This document shows, in pieces, positions 1 to 8,684 of a DNA stretch of 64,000 bases. The notes under the pieces are model-generated. The model did no database searches, was not told where the DNA came from, and saw nothing but the letters and a program-made list of their open reading frames with translations. The number at the start of each line of letters is the position of its first letter. Position 1 is the stretch's first letter. This DNA comes from Novakomyces olei (lineage: Eukaryota; Ascomycota; Novakomycetes; Novakomycetales; Novakomycetaceae): positions 1,674,001 through 1,738,000 of the forward strand of contig JADEYG010000001.1 of the NCBI GenBank assembly GCA_016906335.1. Reading direction: 5' to 3'. A program made the translations under genes and the position numbers.

Positions 1-30
1 GCAACGAAACGACGACGACTCGAGGCTGTA

Positions 31-41
31 AATAAACAAAC

Positions 42-73
<32 letters not shown>

Positions 74-93
74 AATTAATTAATTAATTAAAT
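31..93. repeat. AAAT/AATT microsatellite
   Basis: Simple tandem repeat of AAAT units that passes into AATT units, lying downstream of the VPS27 stop codon. No gene is visible in bases 1-239. Confidence 0.9.
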
Positions 94-239
94 GCCTTCT
101 CCATATACGGCGTATACTTCTATCAATCACTCCTCTTTAGGTACTAATATTCTCGCTCAACATGTAACATTAGTGAACTACGTATTTTAATCTTCATACA
201 CATAAAACTACATTAAATACTCATAATCCGTTTAGAAAT

Positions 240-2244
240 TCAAAGCTCAATCAGTGACTCCTCGGCTACTGGTTGCTGAGAAGCTTTGCTATATGTTTGA
301 GGTATAACAGGTTGCGGCTCCGGCTGAGCATTAACAGGATAGTGACCATTATTACGCTCAGAATTTCCAGCCGTATTATAATACGGGTTGCTTCTCTCTG
401 TATAATAATAAGAAGAGGGCGGCGGATGCGATTCACCGCCTGTAAACTGTGGAGCCGGAGGCTCCACTGAGGCCGGTGGAAGCGATCCCCGACCATAAAA
501 TCCGGGATCTCCTTTAGCAGGCCCACCATATAAAGGCAATTGTTCCCCAAAATTTGGAACCCGTCCTGATACATCCGCACTATAGCTGAATTCATTCTGA
601 GGCGGCTGCTGTTGCGAAAAGGCTGGAGCGGAAAAGTTCTCGGTTCTTCGAGCGTAAGCAGATGATAAACGTTCTTCTAACAACGCATCATAGTACCGAA
701 TAGCCGTCCCAATTTTTGCATGCATGTCCGCCAATTTGTCTAAAAGTCAGATTGAGTTTTACACTAATATTAAAGGTAAAGCCTGCAAATACACAGAAAT
801 GTAAATGGACTTCAAAAGTGTGTATTCAATTTGATAAAACAATAAATGTTTAACATTTCATGTGGATCTCCAACATACCGTATCGTGACATTGATTCACC
901 AAGGCTTCGCATCAGACGTGGCCGTATTGCGCCCACTGTTTCGTAGAGTTCCTGCACCTTTGGCTCGCGTAAAATAGAGCCAGTCGGGGCTGACTTGAGT
1001 CTTTCAATTTGTGAAGCAAATAAATTAATGTTTTCCGCGTCTTGAGAAGGAAGCTCTGCATTGTCGTAAGCATTTAGAGAGTCGCTCATAGCGGCACTGG
1101 TCACTGGCTGTGTAGATAATGAGGGTCCCAAATCTTGAGCACGAGCATCAGCTAAACTTGCTTCAATAGCTGCTCGTAATTCTGCATCCTCTTTGTCTTC
1201 TTGTTCCTGCTGAGACTGTGCAGACAGACCCGCATCAGGTCTTGCTGCCTGTCTTTGTGAGTCTTGAAGAGAGAGTTCAAGTGCCCGTCGTAAATCATCG
1301 TCTTCCTGACCCGCAGGTTGCTCCAGAGCAGTCCGCGGTAAGGCTTTTGCTGCGCTTGCTGGAGACTCTAGAGCACCAGAAGGCTTGCGTCTTGCTTGAA
1401 TTTTGGCATAGCATCCGTCACAAACTCGTACAGGTGTAGTAATGCCCAAATGATGAAGCTCCAGTGTCTTGGAAGAACAGGCTTGATCAAACGTGTTACC
1501 GCAATTACGGCAATGGTGTTTCCTATTGGTAAAGGAGAATGGTGTACGGCAGCGCATACAAACATCCGAGTCACCCCACTCGGGAGGCTTTAAAAACAGT
1601 TAGCTTTATTCAGGGCCTCAAATATAAATATGCGTACCGCAGTAGAATCGATAAAGCTCAAAGGTATCTCTTCCGGAGGAGGGAACTCCAGTCCTTCCAG
1701 TTTTAGCTCGTTATACACTTGACTCGCATATTGAAACTGTGGCTTTGCTTTTGCCGCAAGCGCAAACATTTGTATGACGCGTAAGAGCGCCGTCTTCACA
1801 TCGAAATTCGACTTTTATGATTTTAGTATAATATTCGATTACGTTCTTGCTTTCGCTTTTGCAAACATGATGCCTTACACTCTGTCGATACAAGGATACG
1901 AGATCGTCGATAAACTCGCGCGATCCAATCTCCGCGAGAAAATGATCACCTCCATTTTTAAAGCAGGCCTCTACAAGTTTGAGTGCGGATATCTGTACAT
2001 TAGGATTGGCATGGCCGATCCGTCGCTTGAGCACGCGCATCGCATCTTTGGCTGGGACTTTTTTGCTTCGTATTTCATCGCAGGCCTCTAGTTCAGATAC
2101 AATATCTTCTTCACCGGCAGGTAGCGATTCAGACGTTGCCTTCACTAAATGTAATTAGTACATCGGCATGTCTATTGTTCACAAGATACCAACAAGCTGT
2201 TCAAATGCCGTAGCCGCAGCCGACATGCTGAACCAGCCAGACAT
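240..2244 (-). CDS. VPS27: Vps27, ESCRT-0 subunit
   Basis: Five exons on the minus strand (2244-2190, 2144-1879, 1811-1638, 1587-879, 739-240) join in phase to give about 567 residues. The protein starts [18 protein letters not shown] and continues into the KATSES motif seen at the start of yeast Vps27, which supports the small first exon. A VHS domain fills about residues 10-150. A FYVE zinc finger follows at about 166-230 with the RKHHCRNCG lipid-binding motif. Two ubiquitin-interacting motifs lie near 260-277 and 297-313, and the tail is rich in Pro, Gln and Tyr. The C-terminus ends in LIEL, a clathrin-box-like motif. ESCRT-0 binds endosomal PI3P and ubiquitinated cargo to start multivesicular body sorting. 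Domain order and length fit the family; small errors at splice sites remain possible. Confidence 0.93.
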
Positions 2245-2410
2245 GACTTTGACTGAGACTATGAGATTCCCGTTGATCTTTCAGGCTGTCCTTATAGACT
2301 CGCTCAACAAATATTAAAATGTGGGAACTACTAGACTAGCCCGCAAGATAGAGGCTATATTTGGGTCAGCAGTTGGAATATTTGTTATCTTCGACACGAT
2401 TTGAACAAAA

Positions 2411-2427
2411 GGGTTAGTTAGGGTTAG
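2411..2427 (+). promoter_or_regulatory. Double telobox (TTAGGG-like)
   Basis: Two GGGTTAG units separated by one base lie between divergent VPS27 and eIF2B gamma. In ascomycetes such motifs are bound by Tbf1/Teb1-type Myb factors at housekeeping promoters. Binding here is inferred. Confidence 0.45.
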
Positions 2428-2558
2428 TATAATATGGATGTATCAGAGATTAGTTTTCTAGCTAGCTACCCAACAGCTTTGTTCAGTATGCAACTTTTAG
2501 AAAAGAATTTACAAGCGACCACGAAGCTAACGTAGGATATTTTAGAGGCTAGGATATT

Positions 2559-2603
2559 AAAATAAAATAAAATAAAATAAAATAAATTAAAAATAAAATA
2601 AAT
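2559..2603 (+). repeat. AAAAT microsatellite
   Basis: Short tandem array of AAAAT/AAAT units in the intergenic region upstream of eIF2B gamma. Confidence 0.9.
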
Positions 2604-2709
2604 AGTCATCTTTCGCTGTTGAAATGAGATTGCAGTTGTAATTGAGTCTGTGATTAACAATAAACTGGTGCAGTAACAAGAATTGATCTGGCAATAGGCA
2701 CTTTTGAGA

Positions 2710-4353
2710 ATGTTTTTCGATACAGTGGAACGCTCAAAGTCGTTCGCCAATGTATCGAACTCACAGGAGTTCCAGGCCGTAATCCTGGCGGGTTTTGGCA
2801 ACAAGTATCACTCTGAATTCTCTGCTCGCGCTGACATGTTTGTACAGTTTATCGCCTCTTACCGATGATTCCGCCGCAACTAAGGGTCTTTTGCCCGTCG
2901 CGAACAAGCCAATGCTGCATTACCCGCTGGAGTGGTGTGTACAGGCAGGCTTTTCTTGTATGCTACTGAAAAGTTGAACTTTATGACGCTAACTTTTTCA
3001 TTTTAGCTGTAATTGTCGTTTGTAACCAAGAAAGCGCAACATCTGTCACAAGCTGGATTAGGAATGACTACATGGGCCATATTAAAGTCAGCGTTGAATC
3101 GCCGTTTTCCTTAAACGATGCAGCAGGTACGGCTGAAGTAATCCGTGCTATTAGACACAAAATAAAGGTAATGAAAAAGCTACATCAATCAGAGCGCTAA
3201 TACCGCGAAAGGGAGACCTTATCGTTATTTCGTGCGATCTATTTATAAGCGTTCCACCTTACGAGATTCTAGATCATTACCGTTTAGAAGATCCCTCAGC
3301 GCTCATGGTATTCCATGATCTGTCTCGGCAAGAATCGTTAGGAAATCTTAAAGAGTTTGATAATTGTTATTTTACAGGCATAAATCACGAGAATGATCGT
3401 GTGCTATATTTCAAGCCTGCGGCTGACGTGGGCGATGAATTTGAAATGCGCAAGTCACTTTTGTGGAAATTTCCTCGGGTAACGGTGCACACCGAGCTGC
3501 AAGATGCCCATTTATATATTTTAAAAAGTTGGGTTTTGGATCTTGTCGTCAAAAATGAAAATATCTGCAGCTTAAGAGATGATTTAATACCCATTCTTGT
3601 ACGCTCTCAATACATGTCCGTCTTGAGGAGGCGACTCGGTCTTGATATGGGTAATTATTCATACAAATTTGTTATCTTATCAACTAGGCAATGACTCTCA
3701 AAACGAGAACCCTGATTTGCGAGTGGGTAGCCATTCGTCTGCTAAGGGTATCCGAGTGATGCCATTTATGGTTTCGCCAGCGCAGCTGTGTTTGCGAGCT
3801 AATAATTTGGCTTCTTACGTTGAACTGAATAGAAGGGTATATATAGATTTTGTTTACGTTTGCTACTTCTTTGTGTCTTGATTAACATGATCAGCTATCT
3901 CGGTTAAGTACGGACCAACAACGCATTTCTTCCTCCGCTGAAATTTCCACAAAATCTGTTGTTGGTGCAGATTGCTTAATCGGCAATCTGACCACGATTG
4001 GGGAAAAATGTAACATTAAGCGAAGTGTTGTAGGTTCACATTGCAAATTCGGTAAAGGCGTTAATATTACGAATTGCGTTATTATGGATGGCGTCGTCAT
4101 TCAGGATTAGTAAGTTTACGGTGAAGCTGACGTTATTAATAACTTTCTAGTGCGCGATTGGACAGCTGTATCTTGTGCAGAGGCAGTGTTATCGGGTCAA
4201 AGGCAAAACTTTCCAACTGCAATGTTGGCTTAAACTTCCATGTCGACTCGGAAAGTGAGTAACCCAATTCTGTGCTTTTACTAACAATAAACAGCCTCCG
4301 GGAAAAACGAAAATTTTATGGAAATGGAACAAGTCATGACCGAATCGGATTAA
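2710..4353 (+). CDS. GCD1: eIF2B gamma subunit (GCD1/tif223 type)
   Basis: Eight exons (2710-2804, 2848-2957, 3007-3167, 3212-3650, 3688-3836, 3895-4109, 4151-4254, 4295-4353) give 443 residues with matching phases throughout. The N-terminal nucleotidyltransferase-like domain shows QAVILAGFGN and LLPVANKPMLHYPLEW, diagnostic of the gamma subunit of the eIF2 guanine nucleotide exchange factor. The C-terminal part (about residues 300-430) is a left-handed beta-helix with isoleucine-patch hexapeptides such as VVGADCLIG and NCVIMDGVVI. The complex recharges eIF2 with GTP in the cytosol and is the target of stress-induced translational control. The length is close to other fungal gamma subunits. 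Seven introns of 37-50 nt make it one of the most intron-dense genes here. It converges on the glutamate decarboxylase gene. Confidence 0.93.
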
Positions 4354-4488
4354 ATAAAACGTTGTCTTTTATATTTGCTTGTATAGAAACTAACCATTTA
4401 ATGATTAACCACTTTGTTTTGCAATATAAAAAAATGCAAATACACTTGCCCTCTCCCTTTAATGAATTCTGAGCCTCAGAGCAGCCTT

Positions 4489-6192
4489 TTAACAAGGGTA
4501 GGAGAAAATTCCCTTGTGACGACGCCGTTCGAGACGGTTCAAATGATGCTGCATATTCTTCACGTTCTCTGCCGCATGTTTTCCTATTTCATGCTCCACT
4601 TTAGAGACCGTATCCTCATCGTTCTTGCTATCATGAGCGTGAGCCACTGAAGCACTTAGTCTCTCTGCCGAGTACGACGGGGCAAAGGCATGGACTTCCA
4701 AGTCATCAGCAGTAAGCAAATGCTCCATTACAGTGACAAGGTCACTTACAAGCCGATCGACCAGACTGGAAGAGAAACTTTCACGCACAACAACTCTAAG
4801 AATTTCCGAATCCTGCTCGTTTGGCGGCAAAGGATAATTTGGAATAATCCAGCCTTTATTACGGAGCAATGAAGAGACAAGAACCTGTTTAAGATCAGGA
4901 CGCTTACTGCGAAGCTCATCAGTGAAGCGAAATGCAACAACAGGTAGTCCGAAATTGTAATCGTTAGGATCTTCAATTCCCGTAATTGCCTGGGTAGGGC
5001 TGAATCCCCATTTACCACGCTCACGATGAACATCGCTCACACATTCAAAGAAGCCAGAAGCTTCAATTGCCTTGGACAGGATTCGAGCATTCAATAAATC
5101 ACTGCTGGCAATAGCACGATAGCCCTCAAACCCAAGGTGGAGAAAGTTAAAGTACTGTGCAATTACTTGAGCTCCAGGTCGGGAAAAGTTGAGAGTAAAT
5201 GAATCTTCAGTGGAACCAAGGTAATGCAGTTCAAAAATAAGATCGCGGGGCAAGAATTGTTCATCCCTCCACAATATCCAGCCAAGACCAGCGTAAACAA
5301 GACCAAATTTGTGTCCACTGCAGTTTATAGATTTAACCCTGGGCAACTCGAATGACCACTTGAGTTTGGGGTACACAAAGGGTGCAACCATTCCGCCGGA
5401 AGCTCCATCAACATGAATCGGGACATCATTACCCGTTCGCTCCTGATAGTCGTCGAGGATTTTTGAAACTGCCTCCACGTCTTCAAAGTGGCCGGTGTAA
5501 GTTGAGCCTAGAATGCAATACACCCCAACTGTATTCTCATCGACATAGTCCAGTAAATGGCTATGATCCATCACGTAATGTGATTCACGTGTAACCGGGA
5601 CAATACGCGCCTCCACGTCAAAGTACCTTGCAAATTTCTCCAGTGAGCAGTGGGCATTAGCTCCGAGAATAATATTGGGCCGATCCGTGGATTTGCCTTC
5701 CGCCTTACGTTTAATCTGCCAGCGTCTTTTCATGGCCAAGCCGCCCAGCAAAATCGCTTCACTGCTGCCAGTAGTAGCACTGCCGATAGGGTTTTCTCCG
5801 TGCTGAACCTTCCACAGACGAGCAATCATTGAAACGCACCGGGAGTGAAGCGCCTGAAGGGCAGGATACTCTTCGCCGTCGGCCAAGTTCTTTGATATAT
5901 TCTCCATAATAAGCTTATTAGCTTCGGGCTCCATCCAAGTGTGAACAAAGCTGGCCAGGTTCAGATTGGGAAGCCCATCAAAATCCAGTTCATCGTGCAC
6001 GAGCTGGTAGGCCGACTGAGCTCCAACGCCTTTGCCAGGCAGCTCGTACTTTGGCACAGGCTCGGAAGAAGCATAGCGCTGAGAGTAAGGCGACATTACC
6101 GTGCTCCCGAGCAATTGTGCCGCCTGTCGGTGGCCAGGGTTGCGAATCTTGCGCAGTACATCCTCCGGGTTGACACTTCTGCTCAAGACCAT
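4489..6192 (-). CDS. GAD1: Glutamate decarboxylase
   Basis: Single-exon gene of 567 residues from the ATG at 6192. It belongs to the PLP-dependent group II decarboxylases and should convert glutamate to GABA and CO2 in the cytosol. The PLP-binding core is clear: HVDGASGG near residue 260 with the cofactor Asp, and SINCSGHKFGLVYAG with the Schiff-base lysine at about residue 295. GSATTGSSEA near 137-146 is the phosphate-binding segment. The roughly 50-residue N-terminal region and the C-terminal extension beyond VMEHLL are less conserved; the C-terminus could be a regulatory tail. Its 3' end faces the eIF2B gamma gene 135 bp away. Confidence 0.95.
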   Translation of the reverse strand: MVLSRSVNPEDVLRKIRNPGHRQAAQLLGSTVMSPYSQRYASSEPVPKYELPGKGVGAQSAYQLVHDELDFDGLPNLNLASFVHTWMEPEANKLIMENISKNLADGEEYPALQALHSRCVSMIARLWKVQHGENPIGSATTGSSEAILLGGLAMKRRWQIKRKAEGKSTDRPNIILGANAHCSLEKFARYFDVEARIVPVTRESHYVMDHSHLLDYVDENTVGVYCILGSTYTGHFEDVEAVSKILDDYQERTGNDVPIHVDGASGGMVAPFVYPKLKWSFELPRVKSINCSGHKFGLVYAGLGWILWRDEQFLPRDLIFELHYLGSTEDSFTLNFSRPGAQVIAQYFNFLHLGFEGYRAIASSDLLNARILSKAIEASGFFECVSDVHRERGKWGFSPTQAITGIEDPNDYNFGLPVVAFRFTDELRSKRPDLKQVLVSSLLRNKGWIIPNYPLPPNEQDSEILRVVVRESFSSSLVDRLVSDLVTVMEHLLTADDLEVHAFAPSYSAERLSASVAHAHDSKNDEDTVSKVEHEIGKHAAENVKNMQHHLNRLERRRHKGIFSYPC

Positions 6193-6696
6193 TGCCAATG
6201 TGTATCAAAAAATGTATCAAGGGCCTTTGACGCGAAGATGGAACGGTAGACGAATCACAAAGATGATGAATCTTAAGAGAAAACAAACTCAGACGCAATG
6301 GCAATTTTTGCTACAACAATTGGTGGTCTGACGGGATTGTAAGACTGAACCCAAATTTTGTCAGTTGCTCTTACTGTAAACTTTTGATTGCCGGATCGGT
6401 TCTTATAACAGGCACTGCCGTCGATCCCCGTGTCAGTGATGAAATACAAGTAATACAGATTATAATAATAGTAGACTCGTGCGTCATTTAATATATACTA
6501 TTGGTACTATTATTATTACACGTTAATAACGGCAACGTTTTGCGATATACTGAAATATTTACCCTTTGCATTTATCGTACAGCAAATGTACTCGACGATG
6601 GCGCTCGGATAGAGCAGTATCACAAGCGCGACAAGCGCATTATTGCAACTTGAAATAGAATAGCTAAAATGTCCATATGAGAATGTAAATGCGGAA
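6193..6696. other. AT-rich intergenic region
   Basis: Upstream of glutamate decarboxylase and downstream of the zinc dehydrogenase. AT-rich with no recognisable gene. A short plus-strand frame at 6101-6331 overlaps the decarboxylase start and looks like a shadow. Confidence 0.6.
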
Positions 6697-8040
6697 TTAA
6701 AGAGCCGTCAGTTGCGGCGCACCCGCAGATGGCGCTGAGCTGAACCGTGTTTGAATAAAAAATTTTTCGAGGCCAGGTACTTGTTCGTCAAACAACTTGT
6801 ATCCCTTGGCAGCATCTTTCAAGTCAATACGGTGCGTCATGACCATGAGCGGGTTTACGCGGCCAGGAATTATATAGTCGCCCAATATTTCATCCCAATA
6901 CTTTTGCACAGGCGCCTGTCCGTTACCGATAAAGCGTATCCCGCGTTCCATGACTGAGCCAATGTTGAAATGGTTCGTAAACCCTGCGTAGATTCCCGTA
7001 ATACCGCAAGTTCCAAAAGGGCGAACAGACAAAATCATCTCGTTCACTATATCAGACGTATCTGTTTCCAGCGCTAAACTCATCTCCACCTTGTGCAAAA
7101 AAGATTTAGCAAACTCGCCACTAGCACACTCTATCGCTACATCCACACCGCCAGGGACCAATTCGCGTACCCTGCTGGATACTCCGTTTGGGCAGTCGTT
7201 GGAGAAATCAATCACCTCCATCCCGGGAACCTTTTCAGGCGCATTTTTAATGCGCCAGCCATGGTCAATGCCGATTACACGTTTTGCGCCCTTTGCAAAG
7301 GCCCACATTGCTGCGAGTAGGCCTACTGCCCCTAATCCCCACACTGCTACAATACTGCCGGGGACAACGTTAGAGTCAGTTACTGCGTGGTAGGACGTAA
7401 CAAGTACGTCCGAAAGGTAAAGTGCCTTTTCGTCCGGCACTGAGTCTGGGATGCGTAGCAAGTTTACGTCGCCTAGTGGCACGCGCACAAACTCGGCCTG
7501 ACCCCCAGCAAACCCGCCCGTCAAATGTCCATAGCCAAACATGCCGGCCGTGCGTGAACCGAACAGTTCCTTGGCGAAGGCACTGTCGTTAGTGTGCTCG
7601 CAGACACTGCTGAGCTTCTCTTTACAAAATCGGCAAGCACCGCAGGCGATCTGGAACGAGGCTACCACCCGATCGCCCGGTCTAATCCTCTCCACCTGCG
7701 GCCCAACACTTTCAACAATACCCATAAACTCGTGGCCAAGAATATCACCGCTACGTAGAGTCGGCACTGATTCGTGCAGCAAGTGCCTGTCAGATCCGCA
7801 GATAGTTGTGCCTGTCACCTTGAGAATTACATCGCCGGCATCCACCAGCTTAGGCTTGGGTACTTTCTCCACGCGCACATCATTATGCCCGCGCCAGACG
7901 AGTGCTAACATTTGTTCGCCGTCCGTATCGGCCGCAACATCAGGATGCTGCAGTGGCTGCGTATGTGTAGACACAACTGCGTCTCCACGCTGCGAGTCCA
8001 AATAGTCCTCCAACTTGTTTGCCACAAAATTCACTGCCAT
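6697..8040 (-). CDS. Zinc-dependent alcohol dehydrogenase
   Basis: Intronless, 447 residues. This is a medium-chain zinc dehydrogenase related to bacterial glutathione-independent formaldehyde dehydrogenases and threonine/sorbitol dehydrogenases. Visible catalytic zinc ligands are Cys81 (TICGSDRH) and the GHE motif at 102-104. The four structural-zinc cysteines fall at 133, 136, 139 and 147. The NAD(P)-binding GLGAVG motif is at 235-240. An N-terminal extension of about 43 residues precedes the first beta-strand and does not look like a strong targeting signal. Substrate cannot be read from sequence. The next gene downstream of its promoter is unrelated, so no operon-like context helps. Confidence 0.88.
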   Translation of the reverse strand: MAVNFVANKLEDYLDSQRGDAVVSTHTQPLQHPDVAADTDGEQMLALVWRGHNDVRVEKVPKPKLVDAGDVILKVTGTTICGSDRHLLHESVPTLRSGDILGHEFMGIVESVGPQVERIRPGDRVVASFQIACGACRFCKEKLSSVCEHTNDSAFAKELFGSRTAGMFGYGHLTGGFAGGQAEFVRVPLGDVNLLRIPDSVPDEKALYLSDVLVTSYHAVTDSNVVPGSIVAVWGLGAVGLLAAMWAFAKGAKRVIGIDHGWRIKNAPEKVPGMEVIDFSNDCPNGVSSRVRELVPGGVDVAIECASGEFAKSFLHKVEMSLALETDTSDIVNEMILSVRPFGTCGITGIYAGFTNHFNIGSVMERGIRFIGNGQAPVQKYWDEILGDYIIPGRVNPLMVMTHRIDLKDAAKGYKLFDEQVPGLEKFFIQTRFSSAPSAGAPQLTAL

Positions 8041-8184
8041 AGTTTTTGATTGCCGTGGACCCGGCCAGCGTCCTCTTCGCGTATATATACATCTCTGACG
8101 GGTTTCCGATTGACGTCAATACTGAACATCTACACGAGGACAAAACAGGCAATCTCCACGATCGATTTCATTTCAAGCTATCTT

Positions 8185-8279
8185 CTAACTAACCCTAACA
8201 CGATAAAGAATATTAACCCTAAATAGTTTAATTCTACTGTCCAAGTGGAACCCAAACTTATATTAGGCTTAGGGTTAGT
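8185..8279. promoter_or_regulatory. Telobox cluster upstream of the zinc dehydrogenase
   Basis: CTAACTAACCCTAAC, TTAACCCTAAA and TTAGGCTTAGGGTTAG lie within 100 bp, about 145-240 bp upstream of the dehydrogenase ATG. They match TTAGGG-type Myb sites; function is inferred. Confidence 0.4.
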
Positions 8280-8484
8280 TATGTGAAACAAGAATACACA
8301 TATATATAGATATATAGCGTACCTAAATATATTATCCGTCTTAACAATCACTACGTGCGCTAACTACGACAAGAATGTCAAAATTCGATACGCTAGAGCT
8401 GAAACTGAAAAGGATAAAACTGATATTGCATTCGAGTTATTCAAATTACTAAATCCAATACAACAAAGCGCGCCGCCATACTAT

Positions 8485-8526
8485 ATAAATCGGTTTTATA
8501 TAAATCGATTTTTTACAAATCGGTTT
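8485..8526 (+). repeat. Three-copy 15-bp array
   Basis: Three near-identical 12-mers (ATAAATCGGTTT, ATAAATCGATTT, ACAAATCGGTTT) start at 8485, 8500 and 8515, exactly 15 bp apart. It could be a decayed mini-array or a cluster of protein-binding sites. Confidence 0.6.
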
Positions 8527-8684
8527 ATTATATATAGTCGCTGCAATTATGATTCACCAACTAATCCTAACCCTAACCGTCACAATGACAGTGTATAGTA
8601 TATGATATAATCTCAATTGACAAACCCAAAGCTTAGCACAGTTACTAACGCGACACTTTGCGACGTGAGCCGTCCACGACACCG

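Larger units (their letters stand above)
2245..2709. other. Divergent intergenic region, VPS27/eIF2B gamma
   Basis: Shared upstream region of two divergently transcribed genes. It holds a double telobox (2411-2427) and an AAAAT microsatellite (2559-2603). No supported ORF. Confidence 0.7.
8041..8684. other. Intergenic region with teloboxes and a short array
   Basis: Promoter side of the zinc dehydrogenase and 3' side of the secreted protein gene. It contains telobox motifs near 8185-8220, 8271-8279 and 8561-8579, AT-rich TATATA tracts, and a three-copy 15-bp-spaced element (8485-8526). No ORF of interest. Confidence 0.65.

Noticed and set aside
2411-2427. Telomere-like repeats as evidence of a chromosome end
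   Set aside because: The motifs are short, occur on both strands across the whole window and lie between housekeeping genes, so regulatory sites fit better than a telomere.
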